Assembly (NCBI RefSeq): GCF_000368965.1
Contig: NZ_KB849780.1
Coordinates: 1,364,145 to 1,428,144 of the forward strand
Reading direction: 5' to 3'
DNA from: Acinetobacter calcoaceticus DSM 30006 = CIP 81.8
Lineage (GTDB): Bacteria; Pseudomonadota; Gammaproteobacteria; Pseudomonadales; Moraxellaceae
DNA length: 64,000 bases
Shown here: piece after piece, positions 36,705 to 45,765 of the stretch
Position numbering within the stretch: position 1 is the first letter of the stretch
Layout of the letters: each line of letters starts with the position of its first letter
Position numbers and translations under genes: made by a program
Notes under the pieces: generated by a model
Database searches by the model: none
Told to the model about the DNA's origin: nothing
What the model saw: the letters and a program-made list of their open reading frames with translations, nothing else

Positions 36705-37547
36705 TTACTTCCCTCCCGAACCTAAGCCAGGTACAGCCATTCTTTTCTCAATCCATGCCATTACAAATTTAATGCTATAAGTAATGATCAAATAAACAGG
36801 TGTAGAGAGAATAAGAATAATGATGTCCTGAGAAGTTTCTTCCCGCATGGTTTTTGTATAAGCGAAGAAGTTCAAAACACTCAACGCATATAAAACAGCC
36901 GAGTTTTTGAAAACGTTCATTGCTTCAGAAGTAATCGTGGGCCACACAGTACGATATGCAACAGGTAAAATGACATAACGATAGCTTTGTGCAGTGGTAA
37001 AACCTACTGCGGAAGCTGCAAATTTTTGTCCTGTTGAAACAGTATTAATACCAGCACGTATGTGCTCAGATACACGCGCAGCTGTGTAGAGACCTAATGC
37101 AAAAACACCAACAACCGCAGGCTGCTGATTTAAAAGATTTTTCCACCATCCACCAGCAACAACATCCCCACTGCCTGCACTTATGCTGTCTGGCAAAAAT
37201 TCAGGAAAAACAAATGCCCAGAAGAATAGCTGCACAATAAGTGGAATATTACGGAAGATTTCAACGTAACAATTGCCAATAAATGCGAGAGGTTTGTTGG
37301 GTAATGTACGAATTACCCCTAGGAGAGAACCTAATAAAAATGCGATAAGAAAGGCTATAATAGCTGTCCAAACCATAGTAAAGACGCCTGAACCTAACAT
37401 TTGTAACCATGTGGGCGCTTCAGCATGAGCATTGTAGCTTGAGCTACCAATTACTCTACAGACTGATTCTGCCCATGCGGCTTTATCGACACCATATTCA
37501 TTAGACTCCGCACAGAATATAGTCCAGTTTAGCGAGCCGACTGACAT
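36705..37547 (-). CDS. gltJ: Glutamate/aspartate ABC transporter permease
   Basis: A 280-residue permease, longer than GltK because of a periplasmic stretch between helices 1 and 2 near SAGSGDVVAGGWW. The N-terminal about 55 residues (NWTIFCAESNEYGVDKAAWAE...) precede helix 1. The EAA loop is EHIRAGINTVSTGQKFAASAVG. AAGGGG precedes the ATG. It follows gltI after a 93-base gap with a strong hairpin. Confidence 0.92.
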   Translation of the reverse strand: MSVGSLNWTIFCAESNEYGVDKAAWAESVCRVIGSSSYNAHAEAPTWLQMLGSGVFTMVWTAIIAFLIAFLLGSLLGVIRTLPNKPLAFIGNCYVEIFRNIPLIVQLFFWAFVFPEFLPDSISAGSGDVVAGGWWKNLLNQQPAVVGVFALGLYTAARVSEHIRAGINTVSTGQKFAASAVGFTTAQSYRYVILPVAYRTVWPTITSEAMNVFKNSAVLYALSVLNFFAYTKTMREETSQDIIILILSTPVYLIITYSIKFVMAWIEKRMAVPGLGSGGK

Positions 37548-37586
37548 GTTTGCCCCTTAAATGAATATCTTTAGGAAAATAGACCG

Positions 37587-37616
37587 CTTAAGCAAGTGAG
37601 ATTTCACTTGCTTAAG
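37587..37616 (-). terminator. Strong intercistronic hairpin between gltI and gltJ
   Basis: CTTAAGCAAGTGA-GATT-TCACTTGCTTAAG, an exact 13-bp stem with a 4-base loop and no long T run in the direction of transcription. Likely stabilises gltI mRNA or partly terminates so that the binding protein is made in excess. Confidence 0.75.
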
Positions 37617-37640
37617 TAAATTTAGGACAAAAAGATCTTG

Positions 37641-38534
37641 TTAGATCCCTGCATCTGTTGGGCGAGCTTTTAATTTTTTATAAGATGAACTTTGTGGCAT
37701 GTTCAAATTTGTATTTTTTGGTGGAATTGGCGACAAGAACCACTTCTTATATAAAGCGTCCATTTGACCAGTTTTCCATAGATTATTTACAGTACGGTCA
37801 GCAATCGCTTTAAATTTTGTATCACCTTTAGCAAGCATAATGCCATAAGGCTCTGATGAAAGTACTGGACCAACAATTGCGAAAGCTTTAGGTGTAGAAG
37901 ACTTGGCAACTAAGCCAGCTAAAATATTATCATCCATGACAAATGCAGCAGCACGGCCTGATGCCATCATTGCAAAAGAGTCAGAGTGATCTTTACCATA
38001 GATATTTTGGATAGTAAGTGCTTGGCCTTTTTCATTCATCTTGATGTATTTATCAGATGTTGTACCTTGAGTTGTTACAACAGCTTTACCGTTTAAATCT
38101 GCCAAACTCTTAATGCCAGAATTCGCTTTAACTGCCATACGTACTTCAGTCGCATAATAGTTTGTTGAGAAACCAACTTGCTCCTGACGTTGCTTAGAGT
38201 TTGTGGTCGTACCACATTCCATATCGATATTGCCTGCTAAAAGTTCAGGAATACGAGTTGATGAAGTTACTGCCTTGTACTCAACTTTTAGCCCAGGCAT
38301 TTTCAATTCTTTTTTAATGTCATTTGCAAACTGGTTACAGATATCGACTGCATAACCTACTGGTTTACCTGCAACAACATATGAAATTGGGTCAGAAGAT
38401 TCTCGGTGGCCAATGACGATTTTTCCGCTGCTTTTAATTTTAGCTAATGTATCTGCTGCCTGAATTTGAGAAGTAGCACCAACCGTACAAAGCATAAATG
38501 TTGAAATAATGAGAGAGGTTGCAGAACGTTTCAT
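37641..38534 (-). CDS. gltI: Glutamate/aspartate periplasmic binding protein
   Basis: A 297-residue substrate-binding protein with a Sec signal peptide (about 1-26, ending IQA-AD). The family-3 binding-protein core is visible: IVIGHRESSDPISYVV, GYAVDICNQFAND, MECGTTTNSKQRQEQVGFS and VMDDNILAG. It matches GltI (DEBP) well. AAGGAG precedes the ATG. First gene of the glt operon. Confidence 0.93.
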   Translation of the reverse strand: MKRSATSLIISTFMLCTVGATSQIQAADTLAKIKSSGKIVIGHRESSDPISYVVAGKPVGYAVDICNQFANDIKKELKMPGLKVEYKAVTSSTRIPELLAGNIDMECGTTTNSKQRQEQVGFSTNYYATEVRMAVKANSGIKSLADLNGKAVVTTQGTTSDKYIKMNEKGQALTIQNIYGKDHSDSFAMMASGRAAAFVMDDNILAGLVAKSSTPKAFAIVGPVLSSEPYGIMLAKGDTKFKAIADRTVNNLWKTGQMDALYKKWFLSPIPPKNTNLNMPQSSSYKKLKARPTDAGI

Positions 38535-39034
38535 AAGAACTCCTTGATGATCATTATCTCTATTTATCTATAGAATCATTCATATAGAGCAATAGAGTGA
38601 TTTATTATTAAATTGCAATTATCGCGCCAACTTTTCCAAGTAGGACACATCCATTTGCTTCACTTATTTTATTCAATCTGTTTTGCAGAGTTAATACCTT
38701 TAAAACTGCTAACATGTTTCTACTTTAATCTATATTTTAATCTTCTGTCTATTATTAAGCTCACCTAATTACACTTAAATGTGGCAATTATTGATTACAT
38801 TGTAAACACATGCACAATAAAGTGGCTTAACTTCAGCTAAAAACTGTTTTTAGAAAAATTTTATTTTCAGAAAAATTATAAAAATTAAAATTATTAGAGA
38901 TTTAGATAAAAACTAAATACTCATTCTAAAAGAATGTCTAAGGATCAAAATAATATATGCAAATGGTTTAATAAAAATCATTTAGAAAATTGATAGTAAT
39001 ATTTAGATAAATGAGTGACCTTAGAAATATTACA
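38535..39034. other. Region upstream of gltI
   Basis: About 500 AT-rich bases before gltI, which must contain its promoter. No coding frame, RNA gene or repeat could be supported. Confidence 0.4.
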
Positions 39035-39063
39035 AAAATGCCCTGAGAAAATCAGGGCATTTT
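39035..39063 (-). terminator. Terminator of the GST-like gene
   Basis: AATGCCCTGA-GAAAA-TCAGGGCATT stem with flanking A/T runs, just past the stop of the minus-strand gene. Confidence 0.85.
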
Positions 39064-39070
39064 ATAAAGT

Positions 39071-39835
39071 TTAAATTCCTCGCCAATCTACGCGCGCGTT
39101 TCTTTCGGTTTGATATATTCTTAAAACATATTGGCCTAGAGGCAAATCAAGTAAATATTTTTGATAGTTGCTCCATTCGGCTGAAACTTCTTCTGCTTCT
39201 TCACGCTCCCACGGCGTACCTTTTACCTCTAATAGTGGTGCAAGCATCGAACAGACAGAAATATCGGCAAGACTTAATCGGTCGCCCACCATATAGCGCG
39301 CTTGATTTTCTATTAAATAGTGGTTTAGTTCATTTATGAGTTCGTCCATGTGCTTTTTGGACTGGCTCACTAACTCTTCTTCAAGCTTATAGTTCTTCTT
39401 TACGAGTGTTTTGAGAAAAGGTTTTGATATTTTTTCAAACTGACGTAAATAGCCTTGTTCACCCATCATAATTTCTAGAGCATGGTCCCCTTGGGCTAAA
39501 TTATGTGCTAATGCCCAACGGCGCACATGTATCCCAAGATCATCAGCCAAACTATCAATTTTCAGTGTTTGTTGCCTAAGTTGCTCGTCACGACGTAAAA
39601 GCACATGTTCTGGGTAGGTATCATCCAGATAAAGTGCAATTTTGGTTGATTCAGCAATCCATTGATGATCATCTTTCAAAATTGGCAGCAAATTTTGCCC
39701 TGTTTTGAGTTGTGCGAAAGCACGATGAAACCCTGGAATCAAGTTATGAGCCACATAATCAAGTTCTTTATGGTCTAACAACCAGCGAGCTTTTTCACAA
39801 TAATGGGACAAAGGAAACTGATACAAAACCCGCAT
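39071..39835 (-). CDS. Glutathione S-transferase family protein
   Basis: A 254-residue protein. The thioredoxin-like N-terminal domain starts LYQFPLSHYCEKARWLLDHK with a Cys near residue 13, and ESTKIALYLDD supplies the glutathione-binding Glu-Ser; the C-terminal helical domain has RYMVGDRLSLADISVCSML. GGAG precedes the ATG. Family roles are conjugation or thiol-disulfide chemistry; the substrate is unknown. Confidence 0.88.
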   Translation of the reverse strand: MRVLYQFPLSHYCEKARWLLDHKELDYVAHNLIPGFHRAFAQLKTGQNLLPILKDDHQWIAESTKIALYLDDTYPEHVLLRRDEQLRQQTLKIDSLADDLGIHVRRWALAHNLAQGDHALEIMMGEQGYLRQFEKISKPFLKTLVKKNYKLEEELVSQSKKHMDELINELNHYLIENQARYMVGDRLSLADISVCSMLAPLLEVKGTPWEREEAEEVSAEWSNYQKYLLDLPLGQYVLRIYQTERNARVDWRGI

Positions 39836-40202
39836 AAAATCTCCACGTTTATTTTTATTTGACTATTTGTACAAAAATGGTCGATGGTAAGTAGATACTT
39901 TAGAAGCTATTTTTAGTGAAAACAATGGATATTGTGCTCATTTTTGCTGACAGTTAAGTCTATTTTTTTATATCTTTTTTTACCGTACTTATTGCTCTTT
40001 TTCATATTAAAACTAATTTTATGATTAATTTTTTGCATACAAACAACAACCAATTGATTTGTAATAACTTTTAATATCTTTATTTTTCCATTAAAAATCA
40101 AAAAAAATGCTTTGCACTTTATTTCATAAGCTGAGCATAAGTCCTCGTTTAGTGGAAAAATATTTCTTTTGTAAGGTAATGACAGCAATACAAGGTGTCA
40201 TT
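39836..40202. other. Divergent region upstream of the sulfur operon
   Basis: 367 AT-rich bases with promoters for the GST-like gene and the sulfur scavenging operon. Apart from the proposed promoter at 40112 nothing specific was found; no clear sigma-54 box of the GG-N10-GC type. Confidence 0.4.
40112..40140 (+). promoter_or_regulatory. Putative promoter of the sulfur operon
   Basis: TTGCAC (40112-40117), 17-base spacer, GCATAA (40135-40140); a start about 55 bases before the first gene. Confidence 0.4.
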
Positions 40203-41414
40203 ATGTCTAATTCTCTATCTAAAACGACGGCATACGTCCACGTCATTCAAAATGATCAACAAGCCATTAATGCCGCTTATCAAGTGGCAGATTATGCTTT
40301 AGAGGGTCGTAATACACGTGATCAACAACGCTTATTACCTCATGAGCAAATCGAAAGCTTTAGCCAAAAAGGCTTAGGCGGAATTCGCATTGCAAAAAAA
40401 TATGGCGGAGCTTTTGTGTCCAATAAAACCTTGGCACAAGTTTTCCGTATTTTAAGTAAAGGTGATGCGAATGTTGGTCAGATTCCACAAAATCAGATTA
40501 GCCTTTTAAACCTGATCGAAATCTTGGGTACAGAACAACAAAAACAATTTATCTTTTCAGAAATATTAGCAGGAAAACGTCTTGCCAACGGTGGCCCAGA
40601 ACGTAATACACATGACTCAAAAACACTAAGAACCACGCTCACCATTGAAAATGGCAAATATATTTTAAACGGTGAGAAATTTTATTCGACAGGAACAAGT
40701 TTTGCGCACTGGCTTGCAATTAAGGCCGTTCATCCTGAAGGCCATGTCGTTTTAGTGATTGTTAACCGAGATACTCAAGGCATTGAAGTCATTAATGACT
40801 GGAATGCCTTTGGCCAACGTACAACTGCGAGCGGTACAGTTAAATTAAATGATGTTGAAGTTAATCCTGAACTTATTTTTGATGAACGCTTATTAACACA
40901 AGCCCCAACCTATCGCGGTGCTTATTCGCAGTTATTACAAGTTGCAATTGATGTTGGAATTGCAGAAGCCGCTTTTGAAGATACCTTATCGACCATTCAT
41001 AAAGCACGTCCAATTATCGATGCAAATGTTGAAAAAGCCAGCTTTGAACATTACACCCTGCAAGAGGTTGGTAAGTTAAATATTGTGCTCGACGCTGCAA
41101 TTTTATTGCTTGATGAAGCGGCTGAATATTTAGATGAACTTGACCAACTTGAAAATGTGACTGATGAACAAGTAGCGAAAGCTTCAATTTTGGTTGCTGA
41201 AGCGAAAGTCTATGCCAATGATGCCGCTCTACAAATCTCTGAAAAACTGCTGGAACTTGGTGGAAGTCGCTCAAGTTTAAGCCAGCACAATTTAGATCAA
41301 CATTGGCGAAATGCCCGTGTACATACGTTACACGACCCTGTTCGTTGGAAATTACATGCCATTGGCAATTATTACCTGAATGGTCATTTCCCTGCCCGCC
41401 ATGCCTGGATTTAA
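40203..41414 (+). CDS. SfnB-type acyl-CoA dehydrogenase-like flavoprotein, first copy
   Basis: A 403-residue protein of the acyl-CoA dehydrogenase fold, in the SfnB/DszC-like branch linked to sulfur acquisition. Visible motifs are KYGGAFVSNKTLAQVFRIL, GDANVGQIPQNQ, NGEKFYSTGTSFAHW and the C-terminal HWRNARVHTLHDPVRWK. Such enzymes use FMNH2 or FAD to oxygenate organosulfur compounds. AAGGTG fits the ATG at 40203, so the longer frame from 40107 is discarded. The protein has no cysteine and no methionine except the first. First gene of a seven-gene operon. Confidence 0.85.
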   Translation: MSNSLSKTTAYVHVIQNDQQAINAAYQVADYALEGRNTRDQQRLLPHEQIESFSQKGLGGIRIAKKYGGAFVSNKTLAQVFRILSKGDANVGQIPQNQISLLNLIEILGTEQQKQFIFSEILAGKRLANGGPERNTHDSKTLRTTLTIENGKYILNGEKFYSTGTSFAHWLAIKAVHPEGHVVLVIVNRDTQGIEVINDWNAFGQRTTASGTVKLNDVEVNPELIFDERLLTQAPTYRGAYSQLLQVAIDVGIAEAAFEDTLSTIHKARPIIDANVEKASFEHYTLQEVGKLNIVLDAAILLLDEAAEYLDELDQLENVTDEQVAKASILVAEAKVYANDAALQISEKLLELGGSRSSLSQHNLDQHWRNARVHTLHDPVRWKLHAIGNYYLNGHFPARHAWI

Positions 41415-41426
41415 GGAGAAATTGTC

Positions 41427-42650
41427 ATGACTTCATATCAATCGGTTCAAACTAAACAAACATCGGCATCAAACCAAGCACACATTATTCGAAATGATGC
41501 TGAAGCTTTGGAAATTGCTAAACAATTTGCTGAGCAATTTAAAAAAACCGCAGTAGAACGCGATACCAAGCGAATTTTACCGTATACCGAAATTGATGCC
41601 TTAAGCCAGTCTGGGCTATGGGCAATTACAGTACCAAAGCAATATGGTGGTGCCGAAGTTTCAAGCCATACGGTAGCTAAAGTAATTGCACTTTTAAGTG
41701 GTGCAGATGGTTCAATCGGACAAATTCCACAAAACCATTTCTATGCCCTAGAAGTCTTACGCAATATGGGAACAGAAGCTCAAAAACAACGCTTATATGG
41801 CGAAGTCTTAAATGGCACGCGCTTTGGTAATGCACTTGCTGAATTTAAAACAAAAACTTCGACTCACAAACAAACCAATATTCGTCCTCATGAAAATGGA
41901 TACTTGATTCAGGGTGAAAAATTTTACTGCACAGGAAGTTTATTTGCTCACCGTATTCCAACCTTAGTTTTAGACGATGCAGGCCGAGAATATCTAGCCT
42001 TTGTAAAAAGTGGTTCACAAGGATTAAAACTTGTGGACGACTGGTCGGGCTTTGGACAGAAAACCACAGGTAGCGGCACAGTTAAGTTTGATCAGGTTTT
42101 TGTCGATGCAGATGATGTTATTCCTTTTGATACTGCATTTTTACAACCAACTTTAGTGGGCCCTTTTGCCCAAATTATGCATGCATCGATTGAGGTAGGC
42201 ATTGCACGTGCAGCCTTTGAAGAAAGCTTGCAAAGAGTACATCAAGCTCGCCCATGGATTGATTCGCAAGTTGCAACGGCAAATCAAGATCCTTTAACAA
42301 TTTATGAATTAGGACGGATTGCCGTAGATGTACGAGCAAGTGAAGTTCTATTAAAACAAGCTGCTCAATCAATTGATGCCGCAAAAATTGAAACTACATC
42401 TGAAAGGATTGCTAAGGCTTCAATTGATGTTGCCAAAGTACGTGCTCATAGTAGCGATATCGCATTAAAAGCGTCGTCGAAGCTGATTGAACTTGCTGGT
42501 AGCCGTGGTAGTCAAGCACAAGATGGCTTAGACCGTTTCTGGCGCAATGCACGCGTGCATACGTTGCATGATGCTGCACGTTGGAAATATTACTTTATCG
42601 GCAACTATGTTCTGAATGGTGTTCTACCACCTCGTCGGGGGACATTGTAA
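41427..42650 (+). CDS. SfnB-type acyl-CoA dehydrogenase-like flavoprotein, second copy
   Basis: A 407-residue paralogue of the preceding protein, with KQYGGAEVSSHTVAKVIALL, GADGSIGQIPQNH, QGEKFYCTGSLFAHR and FWRNARVHTLHDAARWK at matching positions. It has one cysteine and three methionines. AAGGAG lies before the ATG; 12 bases separate it from the first copy and its TAA overlaps the next ATG. Two non-identical SfnB proteins may act on different substrates or as a heteromer. Confidence 0.87.
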   Translation: MTSYQSVQTKQTSASNQAHIIRNDAEALEIAKQFAEQFKKTAVERDTKRILPYTEIDALSQSGLWAITVPKQYGGAEVSSHTVAKVIALLSGADGSIGQIPQNHFYALEVLRNMGTEAQKQRLYGEVLNGTRFGNALAEFKTKTSTHKQTNIRPHENGYLIQGEKFYCTGSLFAHRIPTLVLDDAGREYLAFVKSGSQGLKLVDDWSGFGQKTTGSGTVKFDQVFVDADDVIPFDTAFLQPTLVGPFAQIMHASIEVGIARAAFEESLQRVHQARPWIDSQVATANQDPLTIYELGRIAVDVRASEVLLKQAAQSIDAAKIETTSERIAKASIDVAKVRAHSSDIALKASSKLIELAGSRGSQAQDGLDRFWRNARVHTLHDAARWKYYFIGNYVLNGVLPPRRGTL

Positions 42651-44062
42651 TGACTGATTTTAAAGCGAAAGAAATTTTACTCAATGCTTTTGATATGAAC
42701 TGTGTTGAGCATATTAATCATGGTCTATGGACACATCCACGTGATGAGTCACACCGTTTTAATGAACTGAGCTATTGGACAGAACAAGCAAAAACCTTAG
42801 AAAGTGGCCTATTTGATGGTTTGTTTATTGCCGATATTACAGGTGTATATGACGTCTATCAAAATGGCATTGACCTCACTTTAAAAGAGTCAATTCAGCT
42901 TCCAAGCCATGACCCATCTACACTTATTTCAGCAATGGCGGCAGTTACTCAAAACTTGAGTTTTGGGGTCACTGTTAACTTAAGCTATGAACATCCGTAT
43001 CAGTTCGCTCGTCGCTTTGCGAGCCTTGACCATTTAACTCAAGGTCGTATTGGCTGGAATATCGTTACCGGTTATCTAGATAGTGCGGAACGTCTTATCG
43101 GTCAAAAAGGTTTAAAAGATCACGATGCACGTTATGAACAAGCCGAAGAGTTTTTAGAGCTTTGCTATAAATATTGGGAAGGTTCATGGGAAAACGATGC
43201 TGTTAAAAAAGATAAAGCAAAGCGTGTTTTTACAGACCCAACTAAAGTTCACACCATCTACCATCACGGAAAATATTACCAGAGTGAAGGTGTTTTTCAG
43301 GTGTCTCCTTCTGTGCAACGCACCCCAACATTATTTCAAGCTGGTGCTTCACCAAAAGGTATGCAGTTTGCGACTCGTCATGCTGAATGTGTATTTATTG
43401 GTGGTGACAAGCCCGAAAAAATTCGTGAGCAAGTAAAAAAGATTCGTACTCTTGCCGAACAACAAGGGCGTGCAGGTGATGACATTAAAATATTTGTCGG
43501 CATAACCGTTGTCGTTGCTGAAACACATGATTTGGCTGTACAAAAACTTAATGAATACCGTCAGTACGCAAGTCCTGAAGCAGGCTTAGCTCATTATGCG
43601 AGTTCAACAGGTATTGACCTAAGTAAGTTTGCTGATGATGAAGCAATTCCTTATCAGAAAAGTAATAGCATTGTTTCGATTACCGAAAAATTTAAAGAAC
43701 AGCAAATCACTAAAAATGATTTAAAAGCTCAACATGTTTTAGGCGGCCGTTATCCACTCATTGTTGGCAGTGGCGAAGAAGTTGCTGAATATTTAATTCA
43801 TCTTTTAGATGAAACCGATATTGATGGCTTTAATTTAACACGTACTGTTGCACCTGAGTCTCACCACGACTTTATTCGCTTGGTCATTCCTGAGCTGCAA
43901 CAACGTGGTCGCTATAAAACTGCATATAAAACGGGTTCACTACGGAACAAAATCTTTAATCGGGGTGATCAATTACCGAAACAGCACCCTGTTCAAGCGT
44001 TCCGATGTAGTCCCTATAACAACAGCAAAAACTTAACAAAAATTGAAGAAATAACTGCTTAA
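42650..44062 (+). CDS. FMNH2-dependent monooxygenase, NtaA/SnaA/DszA family
   Basis: A 470-residue bacterial-luciferase-like flavin monooxygenase. Diagnostic segments are GLFIADITGVYD, HLTQGRIGWNIVTGYLDSAERL, TPTLFQAGASPKGMQFATRHAECVF (split here by function) and the C-terminal GFNLTRTVAPESHHDFI. It should use FMNH2 from a separate reductase, as DszA does in C-S bond cleavage. No reductase gene is visible in this operon. The ATG at 42650 overlaps the previous stop (TAATG) and replaces the longer frame at 42581. Confidence 0.88.
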   Translation: MTDFKAKEILLNAFDMNCVEHINHGLWTHPRDESHRFNELSYWTEQAKTLESGLFDGLFIADITGVYDVYQNGIDLTLKESIQLPSHDPSTLISAMAAVTQNLSFGVTVNLSYEHPYQFARRFASLDHLTQGRIGWNIVTGYLDSAERLIGQKGLKDHDARYEQAEEFLELCYKYWEGSWENDAVKKDKAKRVFTDPTKVHTIYHHGKYYQSEGVFQVSPSVQRTPTLFQAGASPKGMQFATRHAECVFIGGDKPEKIREQVKKIRTLAEQQGRAGDDIKIFVGITVVVAETHDLAVQKLNEYRQYASPEAGLAHYASSTGIDLSKFADDEAIPYQKSNSIVSITEKFKEQQITKNDLKAQHVLGGRYPLIVGSGEEVAEYLIHLLDETDIDGFNLTRTVAPESHHDFIRLVIPELQQRGRYKTAYKTGSLRNKIFNRGDQLPKQHPVQAFRCSPYNNSKNLTKIEEITA

Positions 44063-44076
44063 ATTTGGAGATAGAC

Positions 44077-44907
44077 ATGGCTCAAACAGCCTCTAAAAAA
44101 TGGCTAGGCGTAGGCTTAGTCGTTGTAGTCCTTTTTGTTGCTTTATTCTTTTGGAATAAACACCGTCAAAGTGACTCAAATGAACTTGTAATTGGCATTA
44201 GTCCACCATTTGCAAAAACTTTACAAGCTGCTGCCGATGAAGCAAAGCTACAGGGTTTAAATGTGAAACTGGTTGAATTTTCTGACTGGAATACACCAAA
44301 CATTACTTTAAATCATGGGGATATTGATGCGAACTTTTTCCAGCATCAACCTTTCTTAGATAATGCAATTAAAGAAACTGGCTTTAAATTAAAGGCATTT
44401 GCAGTGGGTGCAGCATCACATGTGGGACTTTATTCAAAGAAATATAAAAGCCTTGATGAATTGCCACAAAATGCACGTGTAGTCATTCCAAATGATCCAG
44501 TGAATCAAGGTCGTGCCCTACTACTCTTACAGCAAGCTAAATTAATTACGCTTAAAGATTCAAACAATCATTTATCTGCACTCAAAAATGTTGTTTCAAA
44601 CCCTAAAAACTTGCAATTCATCGAAGTTGAAGGACCACAGACTGCTCGTGCAATTGATGATGTTGACTTGGCTTTTGGCTACCCACATTACTTACGCTTA
44701 GCAAAAACAGCTGACCCTGAGAGCGCACTTTTACTTGATGACAATACCAATAAACGTTATGCCATCTTGTTTGTAGTGCGTGATGACTATCAGGACAAGG
44801 GCGACAAATTGAAGAAATTTGTTGAGATTTATCAGAACTCGCCAAAAGTTAAAGCTGTCTTAGACGCTGAGATTGGGCCAACGCTTTGGTTCCCGGGCTG
44901 GAAGTAA
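44077..44907 (+). CDS. MetQ/NlpA-like binding protein with N-terminal membrane anchor, first copy
   Basis: A 276-residue member of the NlpA/MetQ substrate-binding family (VKLVEFSDWNTPN, GDIDANFFQHQPFL, HVGLYSKKYKSLDELP, VIPNDPVNQGRAL). Unusually it has no lipobox: residues about 9-25 form an uncleaved transmembrane helix, and the protein has no cysteine and only the initiator methionine. GGAG lies eight bases before the ATG at 44077. It probably delivers an organosulfur compound to the MetN/MetI-like transporter downstream. Paralogue of the next gene. Confidence 0.88.
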   Translation: MAQTASKKWLGVGLVVVVLFVALFFWNKHRQSDSNELVIGISPPFAKTLQAAADEAKLQGLNVKLVEFSDWNTPNITLNHGDIDANFFQHQPFLDNAIKETGFKLKAFAVGAASHVGLYSKKYKSLDELPQNARVVIPNDPVNQGRALLLLQQAKLITLKDSNNHLSALKNVVSNPKNLQFIEVEGPQTARAIDDVDLAFGYPHYLRLAKTADPESALLLDDNTNKRYAILFVVRDDYQDKGDKLKKFVEIYQNSPKVKAVLDAEIGPTLWFPGWK

Positions 44908-44920
44908 TAACGGAAAGATT

Positions 44921-45754
44921 ATGGCTATTCAGTTCAAACAATATAAGCCTTGGTTACTCGGAATTACGATTTTAATCGTGATTCTGGGTCTCGTCGGTTA
45001 TCGCTATATTAAAAATAAGCAAACCGATGATGTTTTAACGATTGGCATTAGCCCACCTTATGCTGAACTATTACAAAGCGTTGCCAATGAAGTTGAAAAG
45101 CAAGGTGTTCACGTCAAGCTTGTTGAATTTTCTGACTGGCGAGCACCGAATGTTGCCGTACAAAACGGCGATATTGATGCAAACTTTTTCCAGCAAAGCG
45201 TTTTTTTACGCAATGCCGTTAAAGAAACAGGATATGACTTACACGCATTTGCCGTGGGTTCAGGAAGTCACGTAGGTTTATATTCAAAAAAATATAAAAC
45301 ACTTGATGATTTACCTTTAAAGGCACGTGTTGCTATTCCAAATGATCCTGTCAATTTAGCTCGCGCTTTAATTTTATTGCACCGTGCTGGCTTAATTCAG
45401 CTAAAAGACAGCAACAATGAACTTTCGACCACCCAAGACATTATTGCTAATCCTAAACAGCTAAATTTTGTTGAGGTTGAAGGCCCTCAAACTGCACATG
45501 CATATAACGATGTCGATTTAATTTTCGGCTTTCCTCACTACTTAAAAATGGCAAAGGTAACCGACCCGCATAGCGCATTATTTTTAGATCCAATTGATAA
45601 AAAATATGCAATTTTGTTTGTGACCCGTCGTGATTACCAAGATAAAAACCAAAAACTTGCAACCTTTGTTAAAGCATTCCAGAACTCAAAACAAGCACAA
45701 GACATTCTGGATAAAGACTTTGGCCAAGGTATGTGGTTTCAAGGCTGGAAATAA
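44921..45754 (+). CDS. MetQ/NlpA-like binding protein with N-terminal membrane anchor, second copy
   Basis: A 277-residue paralogue of the preceding protein with the same motifs (VKLVEFSDWRAPN, GDIDANFFQQSVFL, HVGLYSKKYKTLDDLP). It also has an N-terminal helix (about 11-26, LLGITILIVILGLVG) and no lipobox cysteine; it contains no cysteine at all and three methionines. The ATG at 44921 with GGAAAG upstream is used. Two tandem binding proteins for one transporter suggest broadened substrate range. Confidence 0.88.
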   Translation: MAIQFKQYKPWLLGITILIVILGLVGYRYIKNKQTDDVLTIGISPPYAELLQSVANEVEKQGVHVKLVEFSDWRAPNVAVQNGDIDANFFQQSVFLRNAVKETGYDLHAFAVGSGSHVGLYSKKYKTLDDLPLKARVAIPNDPVNLARALILLHRAGLIQLKDSNNELSTTQDIIANPKQLNFVEVEGPQTAHAYNDVDLIFGFPHYLKMAKVTDPHSALFLDPIDKKYAILFVTRRDYQDKNQKLATFVKAFQNSKQAQDILDKDFGQGMWFQGWK

Positions 45755-45765
45755 GGAGAATTACG

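Noticed and set aside
38546..38558. Fur-like sequence just before gltI
   Set aside because: It matches only about 13 of 19 consensus bases and overlaps the ribosome binding region of a glutamate transporter gene.
40140..40202. Sigma-54 promoter for the sulfur operon, as used for some sfn genes in Pseudomonas
   Set aside because: No GG-N10-GC pair with the right surroundings was found; a sigma-70-like promoter fits better.
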